Shown here in pieces: positions 57,665 to 64,000 of a DNA stretch of 64,000 nucleotides (position 1 is the stretch's first letter; every line of letters starts with the position of its first letter). The stretch spans positions 186,001-250,000 of the forward strand of contig NZ_BCSX01000051.1 of NCBI RefSeq assembly GCF_001570425.1, written 5' to 3'. Position numbers and translations under genes: made by a program. The stretch is from Mycolicibacterium brisbanense (GTDB taxonomy: Bacteria; Actinomycetota; Actinomycetes; Mycobacteriales; Mycobacteriaceae). The notes beneath the pieces are model-generated. The model was not told the origin of the DNA and ran no database searches. It was given only the letters and a program-made list of their open reading frames with translations.

Positions 57665-58315
57665 TCAGACGCGGGTGAGTGGCACGTGTGACAGTCCGCC
57701 CCAGGCGAACTGCACCGTGCCCTCCACCGCGGAGTCCTTGTCGATGGGCCGCTCGTTGTTGAGCCAGTAGCGCGCCGAGTCGACGCTGATCGCGACCAGT
57801 CCGACCGCGATCATCCGGGCGCGATGCGCCTCCAGGCCGGAATCGCGGCTGATCAAGTCGAACACCGCATCGGTGCACGCTTCTGTGGCCACCTTCACCT
57901 GGGCCGCCACCTGCGGCTCGGTGACGTAGTCGTTCTCGAAGATCAGCCGGTAGCCCTGACCGTCGTGCTCGATGAAATCGAAGAACGCCTCCACCGCGGC
58001 GCGCAAGCGCTGCCGGTTGTCGGTGGTGGTGCGCAGCGCCTGGCGGACGCCGGACACCAGATTGTCGACGTGGCGCTGCAACACCGCGAGATACAGCTCC
58101 AGCTTCGATGAGAAGTGTTGGTAGAGAACCGGTTTACTGACACCGGCGCGTTCGGCGATCTCGTCCATGCCCGCGGCGTGATATCCGCGGTCGACAAAGA
58201 CCTCGCTGGCGGCTGCCATGAGCTGACCCCGTCGCTCGTCGCGCGGCATGCGGTTTCCCCGTCGACCGGTTGTCCGCTTGTCGGCTCTCCTCTCGGTGTT
58301 GGCGACGTCGCTCAT
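57665..58315 (-). CDS. TetR-family regulator (Rv3208-type)
   Basis: A 216-residue TetR regulator. HTH at about residues 25-72 (AASEVFVDRGYHAAGMDEIAERAGVSKP, VLYQHFSSKLEL); the rest is a helical ligand domain. ATG 58315 has a TGAGGA site and matches family length, so the in-frame ATG 13 codons earlier is not used. It is divergent from the DUF3152 gene across 184 bp. Regulon and ligand are unknown. Confidence 0.88.
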   Translation of the reverse strand: MSDVANTERRADKRTTGRRGNRMPRDERRGQLMAAASEVFVDRGYHAAGMDEIAERAGVSKPVLYQHFSSKLELYLAVLQRHVDNLVSGVRQALRTTTDNRQRLRAAVEAFFDFIEHDGQGYRLIFENDYVTEPQVAAQVKVATEACTDAVFDLISRDSGLEAHRARMIAVGLVAISVDSARYWLNNERPIDKDSAVEGTVQFAWGGLSHVPLTRV

Positions 58316-58499
58316 GCAGTCCTCAATCTGGATTCCTCTGGCGCGCTTGGTCATGGTCGGCCAAGCTGCTCATCGCACGACAGTACTACCGACGCCGTAC
58401 TCGTTGCGAAACGTCCGAGGGTTGCGAATTGGTGGCAGCGTGGTCACGGAGCAGACGCACGGGCGTCGTATTCACAGCGGGCTGTGCCATTCTGGATCG

Positions 58500-59534
58500 G
58501 TGACCTACGACCCGGGGCCCCGCGCGGGCAGCCGCGTCCCGGCACTGCGTGACGAATGGCGCGAGCCGCTGCGCGCCCAACGAGATCCGCTCGCGGTCGA
58601 GACGGGGCGGCCCCGGGTCAATCGAGACGAACGGGGCCAGTGGCGCAAGCAGACCTGGCTCGGCCGATTCGTCTCCACCTACGGCTGGCGGGCCTACGCG
58701 CTGCCGGTGCTCATCGTGCTGACCGTCGTGGTGCTGTACCAGACCGTGACCGGCACCACCAGCGCGCACGGCGGGCACGCCGACGACGGCCCGGTCCAGG
58801 GCTCACCCACCATCGACCATGCCGCCACCGCCATCATCGGCGCACCGCCCAAGGGCCTGACCCAGTTCGACGCCAACCTGCCCACGGGCATCCTGCCCGC
58901 GGGCGGACAGTTCACCGAGGCCGGCGCCAAGACCTGGCACATCGTGCCCGGCACCACCGAGAAGGTCGGCAAGGGCACCACCAAGTCGTTCACCTACACC
59001 GTCGAGGTGGAGGACGGTGTTGACACCACCGCCTTCGGCGGCGACGACGGCTTCGCCCGCATGGTCAGCGAGACCCTGGCCAACCCCAAGAGCTGGACCC
59101 ACGACGGGATGTTCGGGTTCACCCGCATCGACGCCGCCAGCGGTATCGAGCCGGACTTCCGGGTGTCGCTGACCTCTCCGATCACCGTGCGGGAGGGCTG
59201 CGGCTACGACATCCAGCTCGAAGCGTCCTGCTACAACCCGTCCTACGACGGCCAGGCCCGGGTCTTCATCAACGAGGCCCGTTGGGTGCGCGGCGCGGTG
59301 CCGTTCCAGGGCGACATCGGGTCCTACCGGCAGTACCTGATCAACCACGAGGTGGGCCACGCCATCGGCTACCAGCGTCACGAGGCGTGCCGCGACGACG
59401 GCGCCCTGGCGCCGATCATGATGCAGCAGACCTTCTCGACGGCCAACAACGACGATGCGAAGTTCGACCCCGAGACCGTCAAGGCGGACGGGAAGACCTG
59501 CCGGTTCAACCCCTGGCCGTATCCCATCGCCTAG
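58500..59534 (+). CDS. Membrane-anchored DUF3152 metalloprotease-like protein (Rv3207c-type)
   Basis: A 344-residue protein: cytosolic N terminus, one membrane helix (about 65-82) and an extracytoplasmic domain with a zinc-protease motif HEVGH (283-287, Glu284) and a further His at 294. This is the DUF3152 family, whose substrates are unknown. Start GTG 58500 was chosen because it precedes the conserved region and avoids extension into the TetR promoter. About 60 residues longer than the recalled M. tuberculosis annotation, mostly in the cytosolic part. Confidence 0.87.
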   Translation: MTYDPGPRAGSRVPALRDEWREPLRAQRDPLAVETGRPRVNRDERGQWRKQTWLGRFVSTYGWRAYALPVLIVLTVVVLYQTVTGTTSAHGGHADDGPVQGSPTIDHAATAIIGAPPKGLTQFDANLPTGILPAGGQFTEAGAKTWHIVPGTTEKVGKGTTKSFTYTVEVEDGVDTTAFGGDDGFARMVSETLANPKSWTHDGMFGFTRIDAASGIEPDFRVSLTSPITVREGCGYDIQLEASCYNPSYDGQARVFINEARWVRGAVPFQGDIGSYRQYLINHEVGHAIGYQRHEACRDDGALAPIMMQQTFSTANNDDAKFDPETVKADGKTCRFNPWPYPIA

Positions 59535-59642
59535 TCCCTGGAGCCGGTCCGGCAGCCGAATAGCGGCTACCGCGGCACGGGAAGCATGTCCGTCGGATTA
59601 CCGTTGTGCCTACGTACGGTCCATGACTTGAGGAGACATGCG

Positions 59643-60848
59643 GTGTCCGCGAATTTGGGTGTGACGTTACCGCCGCTGGTTGAACCAGCTGCCGAGCTCA
59701 CCCGCGAAGAGGTGACGCGCTACAGCCGCCACCTGATCATCCCCGACGTGGGCGTGGTCGGGCAGAAGCGGCTCAAGAACGCCAAGGTGCTGGTGCTTGG
59801 CGCAGGCGGGCTCGGTTCACCGACCCTGCTGTACCTGGCCGCCGCCGGGGTGGGAACCATCGGCATCGTGGAGTTCGACGTCGTCGACGAATCGAACCTG
59901 CAGCGCCAGATCATCCATGGCCAGGCCGACGTCGGGAAGTCCAAGGCGCTCAGCGCCAAGGAGTCGATCCTCGCGATCAACCCGCTCGTGACGGTCAACC
60001 TGCACGAGTTCCGGCTCGAACCCGACAACGCCGTCGAACTGTTCAGCCAGTACGACCTGATCCTCGATGGCACCGACAACTTCGCCACCCGGTATCTGGT
60101 CAACGACGCCGCCGCGCTCGCGGGCAAGCCCTACGTCTGGGGTTCGATCTACCGGTTCGAGGGCCAGGTGTCGGTGTTCTGGGAGGACGCTCCCGACGGC
60201 CCCGACGGCGAGAAACAGGGCCTCAACTACCGCGACCTGTACCCCGAGCCGCCACCACCGGGAATGGTGCCGTCGTGTGCGGAGGGCGGCGTGCTGGGCA
60301 TCCTGTGCGCGTCCATCGCCAGCATCATGGGCACCGAGGCCATCAAGCTGATCACCGGAATCGGCGAGCCGTTGCTGGGCAGGCTGATGGTCTACGACGC
60401 TCTCGACATGACCTACCGGACCATCCGGATCCGCAAGGACCCGTCGACTCCCAAGATCACCGAGCTCATCGACTACGAGGAGTTCTGCGGCGCGGTCTCC
60501 GACGAGGCCACCGCGGCGGCACAGGGCTCGACCATCACCCCGCAGGAACTGCGGGAGCTGCTGGACTCCGGTAAGCCGTTGGCGCTCATCGACGTCCGCG
60601 AGCCGGTCGAATGGGAGATCAATCACATTCAGGGCGCCGAGCTGATCCCGAAGCCGACCTTCGAGTCGGGCGATGCCCTCGCCAAGCTCCAGGTGGACCG
60701 CACACCCGTTTTGTACTGCAAGACCGGGGTGCGCTCGGCCGAGGTGCTCGCGATCGTCAAACAGGCAGGGTTCTCCGATGCGATGCATCTGCAAGGCGGA
60801 ATCGTGGCGTGGGCACGCCAGCTCGAACCCGACATGGTGATGTACTGA
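59643..60848 (+). CDS. moeZ: Sulfurtransferase/adenylyltransferase MoeZ
   Basis: A 401-residue two-domain protein: N-terminal MoeB/ThiF-like adenylation domain (VLGAGGLGSP 52-60, RQIIHG) and a C-terminal rhodanese domain whose active Cys is near residue 359 (YCKTGVRS). It adenylates and thiocarboxylates sulfur-carrier proteins used for molybdopterin, cysteine (CysO) and thioamide synthesis. Start GTG 59643 has a GAGGAG site 8 bp upstream. The recalled M. tuberculosis MoeZ is about 392 residues. Confidence 0.95.
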   Translation: MSANLGVTLPPLVEPAAELTREEVTRYSRHLIIPDVGVVGQKRLKNAKVLVLGAGGLGSPTLLYLAAAGVGTIGIVEFDVVDESNLQRQIIHGQADVGKSKALSAKESILAINPLVTVNLHEFRLEPDNAVELFSQYDLILDGTDNFATRYLVNDAAALAGKPYVWGSIYRFEGQVSVFWEDAPDGPDGEKQGLNYRDLYPEPPPPGMVPSCAEGGVLGILCASIASIMGTEAIKLITGIGEPLLGRLMVYDALDMTYRTIRIRKDPSTPKITELIDYEEFCGAVSDEATAAAQGSTITPQELRELLDSGKPLALIDVREPVEWEINHIQGAELIPKPTFESGDALAKLQVDRTPVLYCKTGVRSAEVLAIVKQAGFSDAMHLQGGIVAWARQLEPDMVMY

Positions 60849-60881
60849 CGGCCAGTTTGCGGGTCAACACCTTAGGCTGAG

Positions 60882-61739
60882 GTGGTGACTGTCGAGCGGC
60901 CGCCGGAACATGTGCTGGCGGCGTTCGGGCTGTCCGGGGTCCGCCCCGTCCCACTGGGTTCGAGTTGGGAGGGTGGTTGGCGCTGCGGCGAAGTCGTGCT
61001 GTCCGTGGTCGCCGAGCACGCCCGCGCGGCGTGGTCGGCGAAAGTGCGCGAGACCCTGTTCGTCGACGGTGTTCGGCTGGCCCGCCCGGTGCGTTCCACC
61101 GATGGGCGCTACGTGGTGGCCGGCTGGCGCGCCGACACCTTCGTCGCCGGAACCCCCGAGCCCCGTCACGACGAGGTGGTTTCGGCGGCAGTGCGCTTGC
61201 ACGAGGCAACAGCAACCCTCGAGCGGCCCCGGTTCCTCACGCAACCCCCGGTCGCGCCGTGGGCCGACGTCGATGTGTTCATCGCCGCTGACCGGGCGGC
61301 CTGGGAAGAACGGCCGCTGCATTCGCTGCCGACCGGGGCCAGGGTCGCGCCCGGTTCCACCGACGGGCAGCGTTCGGTCGAGCTGATCAACCAGCTGGCC
61401 ACACTGCGCAAGCCGACCAGGAGTGCCAACCAGCTCGTGCACGGCGATCTCTACGGCACAGTGCTTTTCGCGGGTGCGGCGGCTCCGGGGATCACCGACA
61501 TCACTCCGTACTGGCGCCCGGCGTCGTGGGCGGCCGGCGTGGTGGTGGTCGACGCGCTGTCATGGGGCGATGCCGACGACGGCCTCATCGAACGCTGGGA
61601 CACACTGCCCGAGTGGCCGCAGATGTTGTTGCGCGCGTTGATGTTCCGCCTGGCGGTCCACGCCCTGCACCCGCGGTCCACTGCCGCGGCGTTCCCCGGC
61701 CTGGCCCGCACCGCCTCCTTGGTGCGCCTGGTCCTGTAA
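60882..61739 (+). CDS. Aminoglycoside-phosphotransferase-like protein (Rv3205c-type)
   Basis: A 285-residue protein with a degenerate kinase-like (APH/TIGR02569) fold. The catalytic-loop-like LVHGDLYG and a following ITDITPYW are visible, but the nucleotide-binding N lobe is short and atypical. Conserved in mycobacteria; function unknown. Two adjacent GTG codons (60882 and 60885) can serve as start; the first is used. It follows moeZ by 33 bp and may be in the same operon. Confidence 0.82.
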   Translation: MVTVERPPEHVLAAFGLSGVRPVPLGSSWEGGWRCGEVVLSVVAEHARAAWSAKVRETLFVDGVRLARPVRSTDGRYVVAGWRADTFVAGTPEPRHDEVVSAAVRLHEATATLERPRFLTQPPVAPWADVDVFIAADRAAWEERPLHSLPTGARVAPGSTDGQRSVELINQLATLRKPTRSANQLVHGDLYGTVLFAGAAAPGITDITPYWRPASWAAGVVVVDALSWGDADDGLIERWDTLPEWPQMLLRALMFRLAVHALHPRSTAAAFPGLARTASLVRLVL

Positions 61740-61756
61740 CCCGCGGGGGCACCCTT

Positions 61757-61786
61757 CTCCCGCGAGCAGTCCCCCGCAAGCGGGAG
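61757..61786. terminator. GC-rich stem-loop between convergent genes
   Basis: CTCCCGC and GCGGGAG form a 7-bp stem around 16 nt, in a strongly G/C-blocked stretch, between the Rv3205c-like gene and the convergent ATL gene. No T-run follows. Possible bidirectional terminator. Confidence 0.45.
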
Positions 61787-61848
61787 GGGCCCCCAGCGGA
61801 GGTACCCCGACACGCCGGCGTTCAAGAACCCAACTGTCTGCTCGCCCT

Positions 61849-62145
61849 CTAAAACTCGTGGCGGCACTCCCGCAGCGCGATCCGGCCGTCGACCGACAGC
61901 ACGCCCTCGGCGCGCAGCAGTTCCAGCTGCCGGGTGGTCAAATGGGGCGCGGGCCGGCCCGACGCACGGATCACGCGGTGCCATGGCAGGTCCGACGAAT
62001 CGGTGCGCATGATCCAGCCGACGATCCGCGGGCTGGAAAGCCCTGCCGCGTCAGCAATGTCGCCATACGTCGACACCCGGCCCGCGGGAATGGCGGCGAC
62101 CAGCGCGCGGACCGTCTCCACCTGCTCCTCGGTCACCGCCGCCAT
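61849..62145 (-). CDS. Alkyltransferase-like (ATL) DNA-repair protein
   Basis: A 98-residue protein related to the O6-alkylguanine-DNA alkyltransferase C-terminal domain. The acceptor motif PCHRV is here PWHRV (54-58), with Trp55 for Cys; this marks ATL proteins, which bind and flag O6-alkylguanine for nucleotide-excision repair without transferring the alkyl group. VSTYGDIA and SSPRIVGWIM are the helix-turn-helix part. It starts 2 bp after the lipV stop. Orthologous to Rv3204. Confidence 0.92.
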   Translation of the reverse strand: MAAVTEEQVETVRALVAAIPAGRVSTYGDIADAAGLSSPRIVGWIMRTDSSDLPWHRVIRASGRPAPHLTTRQLELLRAEGVLSVDGRIALRECRHEF

Positions 62146-62147
62146 GG

Positions 62148-62903
62148 CTAGCCCAGCCGTTCCTGGATCAACGCGGCCGTCTCGGCGGGCCGGGCCTGCG
62201 CCACCATGTGATTGCAATCCCAGTCCAGCAGTGTGAAATCGGATCCGAGCCGCTCGGCAAGCGCGTCGATCAGACTGTCCGTGGCATACGGCGGGCTGGT
62301 CTTGGTCGCCCGCACGAGCGTGGTCGGTGTCCCGGTGCGCGGCAAGACAACTGGCCGGGCCAACTCGCTCCAGTAGGCCATCATCGCGGGCATACAGATC
62401 CGCCAGCCGTATCGGCCGTTGGGCAGTTCGATCAGGTGCTCGTCGAGCTCGCGGTCCAGCTCCGCGGCGTCGACCTCACCCCAGGAACCCTGCACCTTCT
62501 CCGCTCGAGCTTCGGCGACGTCGGTGTAGTCCGGCGACGCCATCATGTTCTCGGCGATCTCCCGCATCCACTCACCGTCGAGGCCCACCGCGGGGTCCAG
62601 CAACACCAGCCCGGAAACCAGGTCCGGGTAGGTGGCAGCCAGTGTGAGAGCCACTGCGCCTCCGAATGAATGCCCGACCACCAGTGTCGGGCCGTCCAGC
62701 AGCGCCGCCAGGGCTTCGACGTTGGCCGCCAGGGTCCACGGCGCCGCCCACGACGACCTGCCATGCCCCAGCAGATCGGGCGCCAGGATCGACACCCCGG
62801 GCAGCTGGGAGGCCAGAGTCTGCCAGCGCTGACCGTGCCCGGTCACACCGTGGATCAACAGCAGCTCGGCCGGGGCTGACGGGCCATACCGGAGGACGTT
62901 CAT
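62148..62903 (-). CDS. lipV: Alpha/beta-hydrolase, LipV-type lipase/esterase
   Basis: A 251-residue hydrolase with nucleophile Ser79 in GHSFGG, oxyanion HGVTGHG and the C-terminal catalytic His in CNHMVAQ. The family text DLLGHGRSSWAAPWT and LPNGRYGWRI match mycobacterial LipV. ATG 62903 is the best start; in-frame extension upstream runs toward the tandem repeats. Physiological substrate unknown. It forms a two-gene unit with the ATL gene and is divergent from adnA. Confidence 0.92.
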   Translation of the reverse strand: MNVLRYGPSAPAELLLIHGVTGHGQRWQTLASQLPGVSILAPDLLGHGRSSWAAPWTLAANVEALAALLDGPTLVVGHSFGGAVALTLAATYPDLVSGLVLLDPAVGLDGEWMREIAENMMASPDYTDVAEARAEKVQGSWGEVDAAELDRELDEHLIELPNGRYGWRICMPAMMAYWSELARPVVLPRTGTPTTLVRATKTSPPYATDSLIDALAERLGSDFTLLDWDCNHMVAQARPAETAALIQERLG

Positions 62904-62952
62904 ATCGGGGGACACCCCCGTGATGGTGCCAGGGTCCGGCGCAGCAGGTTGT

Positions 62953-63057
62953 GGGACCCCTCGCTCCAATCCGCTCCTCTACTTGTCGGGACCCCTCGCT
63001 CCAATCCGCTCCGCTACTTGTCGGGACCCCTCGCTCCAATCCGCTCCGCTACTTGTC
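62953..63057. repeat. Three tandem copies of a 35-bp repeat
   Basis: Units at 62953-62987, 62988-63022 and 63023-63057 follow one another without spacers. Each begins GGGACCCCTCGCTCCAAT and ends CTACTTGTC. Copies 2 and 3 are identical; copy 1 differs at one base. The array fills most of the 179-bp divergent region between lipV and adnA. It may act as a promoter-region spacer or as a variable-number tandem repeat. Confidence 0.95.
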
Positions 63058-63082
63058 GGTGCCCTCTGGTGTCATGCCTTCC

Positions 63083-64000
63083 ATGACTGCACATGTCGAA
63101 CCGGCACTGGCGGGTACCGAGCTGCTGGCCCCGGGAAGCGCGGGCGTGGTGCGGCTGCTCGGGGGCCCCGGGACCGGCAAGAGTTCGCTGCTGGTCAACA
63201 CCGCCGTCGACCACATCGCCGCAGGCGCCGATCCGGAATCGGTTCTGCTGCTGACCGGTTCGGCCCGGCTGCGGGCGGCTGCCCGGGCCGCGGTCACCGC
63301 GCGGCTGCTGGGAGCGGGGGAGCGGCACGTCGTGCGTGAGCCGCTGGTCCGCACGGTTCACTCGTATGCGTTCGCGGTGTTGCGGTTGGCTGCCCAACGC
63401 AACGGTGACCCGCCGCCGCGCCTGATCACCAGTGCCGAACAAGACGGCATCATCCGTGAACTGCTCGCCGGAAATCTGGAGGACGGGCCCAACTCGGGTG
63501 TCTCCTGGCCCGAACAGCTGTGGCCGGCGTTGAGCACCGCGGGTTTCGCCAGTGAACTTCGCGACCTGATGGCGCGCTGCACCGAGCGTGGTGTGGATCC
63601 GCTTGCGCTGCAACGGCTCGGCCGCTCGGCGCGGCGTCCCGAGTGGCTGGCCGCCGGGCAGTTCGCGCAGGCCTACGAGCAGATCATGCTGCTGCGCTCC
63701 GCGGTGGGCATGGCCGCTCCGCAGGCCACCGTGCCCGCGCTGGGTGCAGCCGAACTGGTCGGTGCCGCGTTGGAAGCTCTCGGCACCGACGCCGACCTGC
63801 TGGCCGCCGAACGCGCTCGGATCAGCTTGCTATTGGTCGACGATGCCCAGCACCTCGACCCGCAGGCCGCCCTGTTGGTGCGCGTGCTGGCGGCCGGCGC
63901 CGGGTTGACCGTGATCGCCGGCGACCCCGACCAGGCGGTGTTCGGCTACCGCGGCGCCGATCCGGTGTTGTTGCGCGACCCGGGCGATGCCGACGACGCG
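63083..64000 (+). CDS. adnA: Mycobacterial AdnAB helicase-nuclease, AdnA subunit (3' end outside window)
   Basis: The first 306 codons of a UvrD-like superfamily I helicase, open to the window end. Motif I is GGPGTGKSS (28-36), motif II LLLVDDAQ, motif III AGDPDQAVFGYRGA. With position next to lipV this matches AdnA (Rv3202c-type), which with AdnB resects DNA double-strand breaks in mycobacteria; AdnB would follow downstream, outside the window. Start ATG 63083 was chosen; an in-frame ATG at 63074 is equally possible. The nuclease domain expected at the C terminus is not visible. Confidence 0.9.
   Translation, partial: MTAHVEPALAGTELLAPGSAGVVRLLGGPGTGKSSLLVNTAVDHIAAGADPESVLLLTGSARLRAAARAAVTARLLGAGERHVVREPLVRTVHSYAFAVLRLAAQRNGDPPPRLITSAEQDGIIRELLAGNLEDGPNSGVSWPEQLWPALSTAGFASELRDLMARCTERGVDPLALQRLGRSARRPEWLAAGQFAQAYEQIMLLRSAVGMAAPQATVPALGAAELVGAALEALGTDADLLAAERARISLLLVDDAQHLDPQAALLVRVLAAGAGLTVIAGDPDQAVFGYRGADPVLLRDPGDADDA

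Noticed and set aside
62953..63057. CRISPR array
   Set aside because: The 35-bp units are directly adjacent with no unique spacers, there are only three, and no cas genes are in the window.
1..64000. Mobile elements, prophage or tRNA-borne attachment sites bordering the catabolic islands
   Set aside because: No transposase, integrase, tRNA gene or long direct repeat was seen at the borders near 560-600, 24290, 29640 or 48800.

Overview
The window is high-GC actinobacterial DNA. Its backbone follows, from memory of H37Rv, the Mycobacterium tuberculosis gene order Rv3224 to Rv3202c: SDR, YbaK, sigH-rshA, biotinyl protein, pdtaS, whiB1, lipid kinase, small membrane protein, GNAT, entC, gpm2, parA-like, Rv3212-like, rhlE, Rv3210c-like, Rv3209-like, TB9.4, TetR, Rv3207c-like, moeZ, Rv3205c-like, ATL, lipV, adnA. 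The extra catabolic genes point to a fast-growing environmental mycobacterium, most likely Mycolicibacterium smegmatis or a close relative. No rRNA, tRNA, insertion sequence, prophage or CRISPR array was seen.

Layout. 1-560: SDR, cut by the window edge. 595-24295: first catabolic island. It holds the lower beta-ketoadipate operon pcaF-pcaD-pcaI-pcaJ, a long minus-strand run (two acyl-CoA dehydrogenases, a double CaiB-type CoA-transferase, LysR, YchJ-like, zinc alcohol dehydrogenase, large LuxR ATPase), a thiolase-fold/DUF35 pair, benzoate dioxygenation genes benA-benB-benCD, and lysR-catB-catA-catC. 24292-29614: core stress and signalling block (ybaK, sigH, rshA, a 30-codon ribosomal protein gene, biotinyl protein, pdtaS, whiB1, lipid kinase). 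29638-48663: second accessory block. It holds a VanY-type peptidase, the protocatechuate and quinate/shikimate genes (MHS transporter, qsuD-like, pcaH-pcaG-pcaB-pcaC, quiC/qsuB-like, aroQ, TetR), a core membrane protein, an XRE regulator, an E. coli-like ilvD, and a GntR-controlled amide or amino-acid cluster. 48805-64000: conserved mycobacterial core ending inside adnA.

How the genes work together. Benzoate is converted by BenABC and BenD to catechol, then by CatA, CatB and CatC to beta-ketoadipate enol-lactone. Quinate/shikimate intermediates pass through QsuD-like dehydrogenase, AroQ and dehydroshikimate dehydratase to protocatechuate, then through PcaHG, PcaB and PcaC to the same lactone. 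Both branches need PcaD, PcaIJ and PcaF, which are encoded only in the first island, so the pathway is split around the sigH-whiB1 core. The most unusual gene is an 853-residue fusion of benzoate dioxygenase reductase, a GntR-type FCD sensor domain without a DNA-binding domain, and the benzoate cis-diol dehydrogenase. Operators can be read directly for two local regulons: a TetR palindrome shared by the two quinate/shikimate promoters, and a GntR palindrome shared by permease, regulator and amidase promoters.
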